NCBI GenBank assembly: GCA_900312665.1
Contig: ONZQ02000011.1
Coordinates: 325,454 to 389,453 of the forward strand
DNA length: 64,000 bases
Direction: 5' to 3'
From: Cephalotrichum gorgonifer
Lineage: Eukaryota > Ascomycota > Sordariomycetes > Microascales > Microascaceae
In this document: positions 34,083 to 44,696 of the stretch, in pieces
How the letters are laid out: every line of letters starts with the position of its first letter
Position numbering within the stretch: position 1 is the stretch's first letter
Notes under the pieces: model-generated
Told to the model about the DNA's origin: nothing
Seen by the model: only the letters and a program-made list of their open reading frames with translations
The model's database searches: none
Program-made: the position numbers and the translations under genes

Positions 34083-35342
34083 TTTTTTCCCCGGGAGTGT
34101 TACTTTCTTCGTTACCTTGGTAATACTCGTAGCGTCGTGGAAGTAGGTTTGAGGGAAAGGTGTTGGTAGAGTGAGTGGGGCGGGCTCTTGAGTGTTGAGA
34201 TTGCCCCCTATTTTCCCTTCACCCTTACTATCTTTCCTTCGTCCGGGGCGTCTGCTAGGTTTAAGGGGAGAGAAAATGGCGATATCAGGTAGGATAAAGG
34301 ATTCATACGGAAAGAAGTTTGAAGAGGGAAAACAAAAAAAAGTAAACAGTAAGAGTAGGAGGCGAACGGTCTCCTTTCGTTTGCCCCCTGTCACCGAGAG
34401 AAAAAACTAGGTACTAGTCGGGCCTAGATCGTCAAATCCAATTTCATTCCCTCGCCTGAGCCTTTTTAAATGAGAAGAAAAATTAGAACAATAATACTCG
34501 TAACCACGACAGAACCCAATAAATATATCTTTCAGCGCACGGGGCCCGCCCTTCCAGCCGCCAAGCATCTTCTCCTTCGCTTCGGAACCTGTGGTCTCGC
34601 CACCTGACGTTGTCACGCATTTTTAGGGGCGTGGGGTGGGTTTTGAATCCCTCGTGCAGCTATATTTTTCGCCTCCTTCGGAGCTTCGGGGAGCTTGGGC
34701 GCGGCTGCTTCGGGACGGCAAGCTTGCCGCCGCTGACGGTTGGTATGGGGCTACGGCGGGCGCCCAGCTAACCTACAGGCCACTTGTTGAACTCGTACGA
34801 GTTACTCGTCCGAAGCGAGTTCCTACAAATATTACGTACGCAAACACGTCCTAGGTGGCGGGCACTAACAGCACGTCCCACCAGCTTTGCTTGTAATCTC
34901 GTAGTGAGGTTAATCTTGCGGACCGGGTGTCTTCCGTCCACGTCTATGCTCGTCCGACGCTTGACTGCCGGGGTGCGTCCGGGGTCTGGAATGTTCGGGG
35001 CCGAATCGGGCATACGAGTATTATTATTAATCTTAGGTACTAATACCTCTTGGCCATCACCATGGCCAATTTTCACAACAGGGCCTTTACTATGGAGTTC
35101 AAGTAAACATAAAGTCAAAAGATAATGCATTCATTGTGCATTTCGAAGTTGGTTTTACCAGTGTCCTGGAACCAAGAGGTTATCTAATATATACTACATG
35201 AATATGAAGAAGAGAAGAGAAGAGAAGAAGAAAAGATCCCGCCAGTTCCACGCTAGCTAGAAAAGAAGAAGACGAAGATTGCACTTCAAAAATATAACGA
35301 ACCGCCTTCACGCGACAAAACAACCTCGTGTTGGACGCCGCC
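34083..35342. other. Intergenic between DUF2456 and AA9 genes
   Basis: About 1.26 kb: the DUF2456 promoter and the AA9 3' flank (purine-rich AGAAGAGAAGAGAAG at 35207-35235). A 12-bp perfect palindrome ACTCGTACGAGT lies at 34791-34802. No gene supported. Confidence 0.45.
34791..34802. promoter_or_regulatory. 12-bp palindrome ACTCGTACGAGT, copy 1
   Basis: A perfect dyad, about 700 bp upstream of the DUF2456 start. The same 12-mer recurs at 44588-44599. A candidate binding site for a dimeric regulator, by symmetry only. Confidence 0.3.
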
Positions 35343-36302
35343 CTAGTTCTGAGCCCCCGCATTCCGGCGGCGGGCAGAGCACGGCTTCCGCGTAGGCGCG
35401 GCCGTCACCGTCGGCTCGGCCACGACCACGCCGCCAGGCCCACCGACGGGCGCCGTCGGCGTCGGCGCCGGCGCATCCACGCCCGTCGTCAGCCCCTCCT
35501 CAAAGTCGCCCTCGGAATCCTCGATCGGCGCGGCGGGGAGACCGACGCCGCTCCCCTGGTCCAGGATGGGCGACGCGCCCGCGATCATGGCCGGGCCGGG
35601 GATGGGGTAGGTCTCGAACGGCTGGTAGATGTTGAAGTCGACGTACTCGGCGTAGAGCTCGGTGGCGAGGATGCCCGACGGCACGCTGTCGCCCCCATCG
35701 CTGGTGACCTTGACGTTGACGCACTGCGGGTAGTGCTGCGGCGCGCCGAGCTCGTGGAGGGAGATGATCTCGTGGCGGAGGACGTACTCGCCCGCGGCGA
35801 GGCCCTCGGGGATCTGCACCTGCCACTTGAACGAGTTCGCGATGAGGAGGTCCGCGCCCCACACGCCGCTATCCCCCACACCCGGTGTGACGATCCCGAC
35901 CTCGGAGATCTTGAACCACTCTAGCTTCTCCTTCTGCGCCGTGGAGCATCCCGCGGTCCCGCAGGGCGCGAGGTAGTCCAGCACGGGGCCGTGGTGCGAC
36001 TTGGGCCACGTGGACCACTCGAGGGTGAGGACTTCGCCGGCGGCGACGGAGACGGAGATGGCGCCGGGGGAGGAGTCGCGGTGGCATGCGATGTCGAAGT
36101 TGTCGTAGGACTCCTTGCCGACGAAGCCGTCGTCCGTGACGGAGGTGGCCCAGCCGACGCTGTCGGGATTGCTGCTGTCCCAGATGTCGAAGCCCTTGTA
36201 GAAAGTGCCGTCAGGGGCGTACACCCCGACAACCTCGCCGTGGGCGGCGACGGAGGCGGCGGCTAGGAGCACGGTGGCGGCGGCTACGGTGAAGGAAGGC
36301 AT
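35343..36302 (-). CDS. AA9 lytic polysaccharide monooxygenase
   Basis: Single exon, 319 aa. A signal peptide (MPSFTVAAATVLLAAASVAA) is followed directly by His, which would become the N-terminal copper ligand of the mature enzyme (HGEVVGVYAPDG). The second ligand His is in KSHHGPVLDYLAPCG, and the axial Tyr with its Gln partner in QHYPQCVNVKV, so the copper site is complete. YVLRHEIISLHELG is the AA9 signature. After the catalytic domain (about 235 residues) comes a Pro/Thr/Val-rich tail of about 80 residues with no CBM1, ending in a basic SARRRNAGAQN. It is secreted and oxidatively cleaves cellulose or hemicellulose using electrons, for example from the CDH encoded 2.7 kb away. The 5' leader (36303-36500) is pyrimidine-rich on this strand. 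Confidence 0.93.
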   Translation of the reverse strand: MPSFTVAAATVLLAAASVAAHGEVVGVYAPDGTFYKGFDIWDSSNPDSVGWATSVTDDGFVGKESYDNFDIACHRDSSPGAISVSVAAGEVLTLEWSTWPKSHHGPVLDYLAPCGTAGCSTAQKEKLEWFKISEVGIVTPGVGDSGVWGADLLIANSFKWQVQIPEGLAAGEYVLRHEIISLHELGAPQHYPQCVNVKVTSDGGDSVPSGILATELYAEYVDFNIYQPFETYPIPGPAMIAGASPILDQGSGVGLPAAPIEDSEGDFEEGLTTGVDAPAPTPTAPVGGPGGVVVAEPTVTAAPTRKPCSARRRNAGAQN

Positions 36303-39002
36303 TTTCGCGGCTTGTTTATGTCGGGCAATATTTTGGTAGGAGAATGATGGCTTTGTCTTTTGGTGTAAGGGTATGTAACTGGATTTCCGTTTTTTTTTCT
36401 TGGATATCAATCCTCTGGCTAAAGTGGAATGAGTCGGTGGCGAGAAGTTGAAGTGCGTATAAGCCGTCTGGCGGATGTTTTGTGATAACAAACAAAAAGG
36501 ACCTCAATCAATGAGTTTACCGAACGAAAGGAGTGTGGAAGAAAGAAAGTGAAAGGACGAAAAAAAAATCAGTTTGACTCGAGAACAAACGACTGAGCTT
36601 GGTAAGAAAGGGAGGAAGAGTTAGGAGAGGGAAGCCGCCAGAAGGGCATTATATCTCCTCACGATGCGAGGCTCATTCGGTTTACCAGGCGTGTCTTACT
36701 ACCCATTTTGGCGCCTCCCACCCTTGCCCTTTGTCTTGCTGCCCTGCCCCCTGCCACGCCCCTCCCCCCTTCCATCTTAACCCAACGGTACCACGGCTCC
36801 TAGCCTAGACACCCCTGGTCGGATGCGCCCGAGGCGGCCGTGCCCACGGATTCGCCCCGAGATGTCCTGAGTAACTTCCACAGGCACAAGCAGTAATATT
36901 AATAACCCAGGTCCCCCCGGACCCGCCCAGCGCCAAGCGGACATGAGTGGACGGGGCGGCTCTCCAAGAAATAGTGGGTATATCGCATGAGTGGATAGGA
37001 TCGTATTAGGGATCGTATTAGCGCTGCTGGGTGGGGACACTGAAACGGGGGGACAGGGGTCCAGAAGAGGGGCGGGCGGCGCCAAGACCTGGCCGAGGAG
37101 TGAGATTTAGGAGCGGGTAAGGGCTGCATTCTGTGCAGAATCGCGAAAGAGAACGTAGACTCCCGTATGCTCTCACCAGCATCAGCCCCACCTCCGGTAT
37201 GCCTCGCCTTTTGCTAAAATTCAGGGGCGCCGTCTTATTAGTCTGGGAGCGAACGAGGGCGGGGACGATGGCGAGTGCCGGGGAGGTCCTTGTCGGCCAC
37301 CGATCCGGATCCAGAAGGAGGGGCTTGACGGGAAGCCGAAGGAGCGAAAATAAGGTTGATGCAGGGTAATTGGCGAAAAGGAGGTATTATGCAGACGAGA
37401 TCATCATCGTGGCTCATCGCAATGCTCCGAAAAACTAGTACCATGCTCGGGAGATCATAGCAATATTTTGGAGATCATACAAGCATAGGCACAAGTACTC
37501 CGTACTACGGAACTCGTATTCTAAATAATAGTGACAATGTCGACCGTGTAATTCAGGACAAAAGATGGTCGCCCAAAATAACAACGAGCCCGTCTCGGCC
37601 AATCATCCCCGCAAACCTTGTTTCAAGCGGCCGCGAATCAACGTCCGCATGCTTCGGTCGGGGTCATCGGACGAGGAGCTGGCAGGCATCCATTGGGGTG
37701 GCAGGCGGCCGGGACAGAATGAAGGGGTGGTTGGCCAAGGATTCCGAAACGCTGGCTGCGAGTATTCGCCCAGTTGGAGAGGAGGCAGCAAGCCTAATAT
37801 TAACCAGTTGGACGAGTACTGGTAATGTCGAATGAAGGGAGTGGGTCGGAAAACGGGGTTCTGCTCAACCCCCGCTTCCCGCATACTTGGTCTCTAGCTG
37901 GAGCATGAATCCTGCTGCTGCACGACTGAGTGAAATGAAGCAACGACAGGCTTGGAGAGGGAGTGAGCAAGGGCGCAGCATCCTTCCGGACCTCCGGGCG
38001 ACTCCCTTTGAGTTGGGCTAATACAAGTAGTTCGTTGAGCTGCCGAAACAGAGCGGCCGGGCCAGGCGAGTTGACCTAACCCGGATAAAGAAACAAAAAC
38101 AGACCATGCTAGGATCGGAAAGGAAGTGATTTTCCGCTTCGTTCCGAGGCATGCACACCAAGAACCTGGGCGTTTTCTCTCGCCCCTGCATGAGCAAACC
38201 GAATTCTGATCCCAAATAAGCGGGGACCGATGGGGCATATCTTCCTGTTTCCTGCGCATAAACAGGAAGGTGGCCCTCGGATGGACTAGGATATCGGGTC
38301 TGGGATAGATTGAAGGGGGGATGAAGTGTTGCCCGGCTCCGCTTGGGGTTTTTTGTGCGCCCTCGCCTGGAGCGAGTCGAGGCCCGGTTTTGGCGGGCAC
38401 TGGCAGCCGCAGCGGGAAGGGGAAGTCGATGAGTGTAAGCAAGCGCTTACTCATACGGGCAAAGTACGTACTGGTGCCGGTAAGGAGTGGGAAGGCGCAG
38501 TCGGGATTCGAGGCGAGTACTCCATACAAAAACAAGTAGGTGCAATCGGGATTCGAGGTGAGATGTGCTAGCGCCAGAGCCCCTATGGATCTTGGAGGCA
38601 CCAAGGGCTTCTCTCAGATTTCATGTCTCAGACACCGATCTGGCGTCGTACCTAGCTTGATACCCCACAATAACCATCTATAATAGGAAGCATCCAATGT
38701 ATTCCAGCAAGCGCCTAGAAAGAGAAGCTGTCTTACAAGTATTACCAGTGCTGTATAGGCGCGAGTCGGACTAAACCCAATCGCCCCTATTATACCCCAC
38801 CTTCGACTGTCCTCCAAAGAGTGATACTGAACAACTGCCAAAATTCCTAGTCACCGCTAATACCCGCGCTCGAGATATCTAGGGATACCGATAGTAGAAG
38901 ACGACGTCGACTCTTTGCTCGCCTTCTCCAATGACCGAGTCTCTCCGATTGGGAATATTTGCCAGCTCGAAATTCGCGCCTATCCTCAAGTTAGGGATTA
39001 CA
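36303..39002. other. Long intergenic region downstream of AA9 start
   Basis: About 2.7 kb. It holds the AA9 promoter and otherwise only unsupported ORFs. A 236-codon minus-strand ORF at 37894-38604 lacks motifs and partly consists of a duplicated CGGGATTCGAGG segment (about 38505 and 38546). Confidence 0.45.
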
Positions 39003-39161
39003 CTATTCACTCCACGTCAGTTGGCGGAGGAGGATACCTGACGATGCTCTCGAGCTCGCCCAAGGCTTCTTCTTATAAAAGCTCCATAGGATAACGAGGA
39101 CCGGTGGGATATTGATCAACACCCCGATAATTGCAACAACAACTTCAGCCGACACTGCCAT
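39003..39161 (-). CDS. Possible 52-aa single-pass membrane protein
   Basis: From an ATG in GCC ATG GCA to TAG, encoding MAVSAEVVVAIIGVLINIPP, VLVILWSFYKKK and a short polar tail. One hydrophobic helix followed by KKK suggests an N-out/C-in membrane anchor. Small fungal proteins of the type 'EVVIAxIGVLxxxPPxLVxLW' occur as short predicted genes, so it may be real, but nothing else supports it. It lies upstream of, and opposite to, the Clr5-ankyrin gene. In-frame sequence extends upstream without ATG. Confidence 0.35.
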   Translation of the reverse strand: MAVSAEVVVAIIGVLINIPPVLVILWSFYKKKPWASSRASSGILLRQLTWSE

Positions 39162-39277
39162 GGCGGGGGGTTCAGACGGTTCTGGGGGAATTCGAACTGG
39201 ACTTGGGGTGTTGACCCTAGGCGGGAGGTGTTCATAATGTCTACTCACTCATCCTGGCTCGACTTATACTGAAAAGC

Positions 39278-39557
39278 CGCGCAAATTCTGGCGCGGGCGA
39301 GGCAAGACCCTACCCAATGACTCGGACTGTATGAAGAACTTGCTTACAGAAATGCACTGACGTCGCAAATTCTGGCCATGAAGCCAACCAATCAGGCTTT
39401 GCAGCTTGATCAAGGAAGTCGTGGCTATACATACTCGGACGCAAATTTTGGCAGTGGACAAACCCCTGCACCCCCAAGCCACCAGATCATGATCCAACCA
39501 GAGTTGTCCTCGGGGAGACATCCTGACCCACCTGCTCATCGCGACGCAAATTCTGGC
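39278..39557 (+). repeat. Four spaced copies of (GA)CGCAAATTCTGGC
   Basis: Copies begin with GCAAAT at 39281, 39365, 39441 (one mismatch, TTTTGG) and 39546, spaced 84, 76 and 105 bp. The core CGCAAATTCTGGC is kept in all four with at most one change, and the sequence between copies is unrelated. It lies 270-550 bp upstream of the Clr5-ankyrin start; either a regulatory array or a worn tandem repeat. Confidence 0.6.
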
Positions 39558-39636
39558 CTCGATCCCCGGTTTGTGTAACATGAAAGACACGGTGATGGGG
39601 AAGGCTACGGGCACGGGTACTGGGACTCGGATGGGA

Positions 39637-39644
39637 TATAAAAG
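39637..39644 (+). promoter_or_regulatory. TATA-like box TATAAAAG
   Basis: Consensus TATA box about 190 bp upstream of the Clr5-ankyrin ATG at 39830, just downstream of the four-copy array. Confidence 0.4.
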
Positions 39645-39829
39645 AAATCTAAATTCTTTGCTGTCACCACGGCATTCGTCAATCTATTCATTAGCACGGA
39701 AACCTCCAACATAATTCTTCCGGAAGACGTCTCAAATTGATACGGAGGAGTAGGCCGTGGCCATTCACCCACCGAATGACTAGTTGCGAACAGTATCGAA
39801 CGAACGGACGCCCTTCAGCAAGACGAGTC

Positions 39830-42800
39830 ATGACCAAGCCTCGGAGTATTCCAGCCTCGGAGTGGAATCTCCATAAGGATCAGATATGCACCCTGTACCA
39901 GGAGGAAGAGAAGACGCTCAAGGAGCTCGTGGAGCTCATGGGGGAGAATCATGGATTTTACGCCACGTCAGTTACGATCTCACCCCGAGTTTGTTGGTAA
40001 GACCACGGCTGACCGCCCCGCAAATAGTCCGTCACAATACACCCGCCAATTCAGAAAATGGGGAGTGAAGAAGAATGGCACTCACGTGGCATGGAAATTC
40101 GCCAGCCTCCAGGTGAAGAAGCGTGGACTGGAGGGTAAAGATACGGAAATCCGAATGAACAACCGCCCTGTCTCAGCGAAGAGGCTGAAAAAGGCGATCT
40201 CGAGGTATACGGGTTCGGCCTCGCAGGTCAGCGAAGACCTAGGTAAGCTTTCCCCCTTACGTACGAGGTACAGTGATATGTATGCTCATACTCCACATCA
40301 ACGGTGAAGCGGCGAGCGCAACAGGCATTGTCATTGCTCGAACTCCATCGCCAAGCCCGGTTGTGGAAATCGATTACCTCAATTTACCTTGGTTCCATTT
40401 CCAGGATCTCATAGAATTGTCGGGTAAGTTCCAAACAGGCGGTGGGTATCAGATATAGACGTAAGTGCTGACCAAGTAAAGTCGGGGCCTCGCTGAACCT
40501 GGGTGCACCAAGCGAGTCTAGGCTTTCTCCTTTAGCGGTTTGAGGCCTGCCCGAGCGAATCCAATCCCTTATGCCAATCAAACGGGATTTCGTGATCCCC
40601 CTCTCAATCCAATAGTCCCCTACCCGATCCATGGTATGTTCGGGTTAGATCTCGGCGCCGAACAATCTCTCGACCTCAGCCAGGCCTTACCTGGCGCAGA
40701 ACAGACTACGTCATCGGCTCAGAGAGAAATCATTCGGGAAGCTAGAAAGCTCCTCGGCGAGTGTTTTGGCCAGGACGCGGTTGATCCTGATAGCCCGGAG
40801 CAGATGTCACGACTGTCATCTACCTTGGATGACATCATGATTGAGAAGGATGATGGCGACATTGGAAGACAGGTCACAAACTTTTACCAGACCTCTGGGC
40901 ACGATATGCCATTCCAGCTCCTTCGCTACATTGTCTATCTCTCCACGAACAATCTACTTGCGGACGTACACCTCGACAAGATTGTCTTATGGCTGATAGA
41001 GAACGGCAAGTTCTGGGCGCTCGCGTACCTCGTCGGCATCAAGAGCCCAACGACGGAGATTCTAGGGTCAAACGTGTTCCTCAGCGCGGCTAGGATCCAA
41101 AGTGAGGTTGCAATCCGGACTCTTCTCGCAAGCGGCGTCAATCCCAACGGTATTGCAGGGGTCTATACAAAGACGACTGCTCTTGAAATTTCTATTAAGA
41201 ATAGAAATACATCGCTTGTTCGATTACTCTTGGATGCTGGGGCTGATCCCAACACCAACTACGAGATCGACGGCATGGCCCAATCTACGGCGCTCACTAC
41301 TGCTCTCGAATGGCCTCCTTCTCATAGCTTAGCGGAACTCCTCCTCAAGCACGGCGCAGATGTGAATACTGTGACCTGCGAGGGTACGCCTCCTCTCAAC
41401 CTTGCTGTAGTGACAAAGAATATCGGCCTTGTACAAGCTATGCTTAACGGCGGAGCGCGAGTCAACTTTGTCACCGATAAGGGAGTCACAGCACTGCAGG
41501 CTGCGGCGCATTTCGGAACTCCGGAAATAGTTGAGGCCCTAGTGAGCGCCGGGGCGGACGTGGACTGCCCAAATGAAAAGCGGTATATAAGCGTGGGCCG
41601 TAGGGCAAGGAAAGATCAAAACTACGAGTTTTTCATCCCACCACTCCAGAGAGCGACAGCGTGGGACAATATCGAAATTGCCCAAATCCTTCTGGCAGCG
41701 GGCGCGAACGTGAACGGGTTCCCAGCAGGAAAATACTTCTCTCGGTGGCTCAACCGTACCCAGGCCGACGATGGCGTAGACTTTGACAATGCGGACGTTG
41801 AGTCCGACACGAGCACTGATTCGGACACGAGCACTGATTCAGACATGAGCACCGATTTCCACTCAGATCCCGAGGAGGCCTTCTGGGTTTGTTGCGGCGA
41901 AGAAGAAGACATGAACCACCTTGGAACAGCTCTGCAAGAGGCGGCGCTGAATAACAATATGGTCTTGGCTCGCTTGTTTTTGAGTCTCGGAGCTGATGTT
42001 GATGCAATGGGGTCACAAGGAACGGCGTTGCAAATTGCCTCCAGAGACCCCGCGAATATCAAACTGGTGAAGCTTTTGCTACAAAGGGGAGCGGACGTGA
42101 ACTGCGCGTCTCAGAAGCGGCACTCCACTGCCCTGGTAGGCGCAGTCAAGTCGGGAGATAAAGGTCTGGTCGAGACTCTACTAGACGCAAATGCGGATCC
42201 TAACGCACCCACTTACGATGGCGAAACTCCTCTCCACGCAGCTATTGGATTGGACAATGCCGATCTCGTCCGACTTCTTATCAACGCCGGCGCTGACGTC
42301 AATATACGTTCTGGCACCAACGGCCATCCGACCCCTCTCGAAGCTGCTGTGAACTCGGGGAATATCGGTTTAGTCTGTCTTCTTATCAAAGCTGGTGGAG
42401 TTGTCAACATAAGACCTGTCTCTAGGAACGGCCGGACTTGCCTTCAAATTGCGTGTAAGGCAGGGGACACGCAAATGTTCAACTATCTTTTGGGGTTGGA
42501 TGCAGAGGTTAATGACTCCTGGTCACGGGCGTACGGATACACAGCTTTGCAAGCGGCAGTCGACTGTTTATATCCGCGTCATCCAAAACTACAAGAGCGT
42601 GTATCCATGGCGCGAAAGTTACTTGAAAATGGAGCGGATCCTAACACACCGGGTCCAACTTGCCCTCTCAGTGGAGCAATTTGCGCCGAGCAGTACGAAC
42701 TGGCTCGGGCACTCCTTGACAAGGGAGCCGACCCCAACGGCCAGCGACATTGCCAAGTGCCCCTGCTCTGCGCGGTGCAAAGTGAGTCTGCAGATATGGT

Positions 42801-43767
42801 GCGGTACCTTTTATCCCTTGGCGCGGACGCCTCCAGAAGCTTCGAGGGCGAGACGCCTCTCGTAATAGCGGCTAGACGAAGCAATCTCGAGCTCGTCAAG
42901 CTTCTAGTAGATGTGGCCGGTGCGAAAATCACGGGTGTGGATGGCACTAGAGCACTTATCCACGCCGTCAAAGCAAATTCTCTTGACACCGTGAGGTTCT
43001 TCTTCGAACGGGGAGTGTCCCCCAATTTGCCGCGTGAGTTGGAGAAGAAGTCTGCGGTTCTGGCAGCAGTCAAGCAATACCCAATTAACACGGACATGCT
43101 CAAACTTCTGGTTTCCAATGGAGCCGACGTCCATCAGGGTCACAAGGAGGACCCTCTTCAGCTTGCTTCCTCAAAGAAGGCATTATCTACTGCCCAGATC
43201 CTCCTTGGCGCAGGGGCGGACGTCAATTGTCCACCTGGTAAGGCCTCTGGCCGGACTGCACTTCAAGAAGCAGTGCGTTCCAAGGACATGGGTATGGTGA
43301 GGCTTTTACTTGATGCCGGCGCCAATATCAATGCTCCGCCAGGCCCGAAATGGGGAATGACGGCCCTGCAACAGGCCGTTAACGGCAACAACGCGGCGAT
43401 GGTCAGATTCCTGCTCTCGCGCGGCGCGTCTGTCAACGGCCCCTGCAGCCCATATCATGGAGCGACAGCTTTGCCGCGGGCTGCAATCCGGGGCAATCTC
43501 CGAATTGCCTTGATGCTCATGAAGCTGGGAGCCGACGTCAACGCCCCCGCGGCTCCTGTTGGAGGGCGTACCGCGCTGGAAGCGGCTGGCGAGCATGGGC
43601 GTCTCGATCTTGTTTACCTTCTGCTTCGCAATGACGGCGACATGGAAACCGTCGAGCAGCGGTGTAAAAGAGCGGCAAAGTTGGCTTCCAGCGCCGGGCA
43701 TGTCGCCCTCGCGAAGATCCTCCGGGAATGGAGAAAACCTTCTGGGGAAATCGTGTTCCATGGCTGA
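39830..43767 (+). CDS. Clr5-domain ankyrin-repeat protein
   Basis: Exon 1 39830-39966 and exon 2 from 40028 (intron GTCAGT...AATAG) rebuild the Clr5 domain: SEWNLHKDQICTLYQEEEKT, LMGENHGFYAT-PSQYTRQFRKWGVKKN. A probable intron from 40243 (acceptor uncertain) leads to RTPSPSPVVEIDYLNLPWF, and one more junction in about 40430-40540 leads to the long exon that ends at 43767. That exon has a conserved lead-in (SSAQREIIREARKLLGE...) and about 23 ankyrin repeats (TALxxAVxxxxxxxVRLLLDAGADPN). Repeat 6 is interrupted by an acidic insert with repeated STDSDT (41790-41870). Clr5-ankyrin proteins of Pezizomycotina are thought to be nuclear or heterokaryon/immune-type receptors, but the role is unproven. 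No effector (NACHT, HET) domain is seen. The exact exon structure at 40243-40540 is unsure. Confidence 0.8.
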
Positions 43768-44487
43768 GTGAGTGTCCAAGACAGTTGCGGGAGATGGCAA
43801 TTCGAATTGTCACTGCTGGGCGACCATTCGTCTCTTGTATTCATTGCTCGAGAGATATGGTACACATTCGGCGAACTGATTTTTTATACGTCTGAGGCTG
43901 GAGTGTGTGTGCTGCTCAACATAATAACAAGGCACAGTTAATCCTACCCCGCCATCATGTGTGGATATGTACCCAGCTTACCCAGCTTACCTGGCTTGCG
44001 TGAGTCGACGAGGGGAGCAAAAAAAAAAAAACAGATATTGAGGACTCCAAGTGAGTTTTGGTCGTTTTTGGGCAAGGTGGCTTATTGCTGATGCATATTC
44101 TAACTTAGACTACCTCTCGCCTCGCACGGACTGGAATCTCCTGGACCCGACCTTGGATTTGGACCCTTGACTGCAGAGCGGCGGCGCCGTTGCTGACAAC
44201 CGCGGGGTACATACGAGTACTAGTATGAGTACTTAATGTGGACCCGCAGCTGGGGCGGTGCACGAGGTAATGACGACTTGTGTGGCTGCTCCAGTGTGAC
44301 GTTGGCCCCTCCCTCATCCGTCCTATCCGTCTGGAACTAAGATTACTTTGTATTTGTACTCGCAAGGAGGGGCTGACGGGCCAGACAAGCCATGATGGCA
44401 GGATCGACGGCGCGGGCGCAGTCGGAGGGAGGAAATCCCCGCGTTTATATCTCATTTCTATCCCCGCGACCACAGAATCGATCATCT

Positions 44488-44570
44488 GCATACCAAGACT
44501 TCCACATACCACGACGTTGCATACCAAGACCAAAATCTGCTGCATACCAAGACACGCTACGTACCAAGAT
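44488..44570 (+). repeat. GCATACCAAGAC array (five copies)
   Basis: Near-identical copies begin at 44488, 44502 (CATACCACGAC), 44519, 44542 and 44560 (CGTACCAAGAT). It ends about 125 bp before the ATG of the Gly/Gln-rich gene, so it is in its promoter or 5'UTR. Spacing varies from 14 to 23 bp, which suggests clustered sites rather than a simple satellite. Confidence 0.65.
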
Positions 44571-44587
44571 TCCACCTTGCCCCACCT

Positions 44588-44599
44588 ACTCGTACGAGT
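44588..44599. promoter_or_regulatory. 12-bp palindrome ACTCGTACGAGT, copy 2
   Basis: Identical to 34791-34802. It lies about 100 bp upstream of the ATG at 44697; half-site relatives (CGTACGAGTACGAGTAG) follow at 44668-44684. Confidence 0.35.
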
Positions 44600-44696
44600 G
44601 AGAGGCACTGCATAGAGGCGCTCCTGCAGGAACAATCTCCCGCATCAACCTACCAAAGAGGATCTGTCCGTACGAGTACGAGTAGATCGAAGCACA

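Larger units (their letters stand above)
43768..44696. other. Intergenic region upstream of the Gly/Gln-rich gene
   Basis: About 930 bp: the ankyrin gene 3' flank and the promoter/leader of the next gene. Contains a duplicated CCCAGCTTAC (about 43972), an A13 run at 44020, a GCATACCAAGAC array and ACTCGTACGAGT copy 2. Confidence 0.5.

Noticed and set aside
37894..38604. 236-codon minus-strand ORF
   Set aside because: No recognisable domain, Pro/Ser/Cys-rich random-looking sequence, partly built from a duplicated 20-bp segment.
39264..39614. 116-codon minus-strand ORF across the CGCAAATTCTGGC array
   Set aside because: The repeated peptide is just the translation of the DNA motif, and it is read differently in different copies; not convincing as coding.
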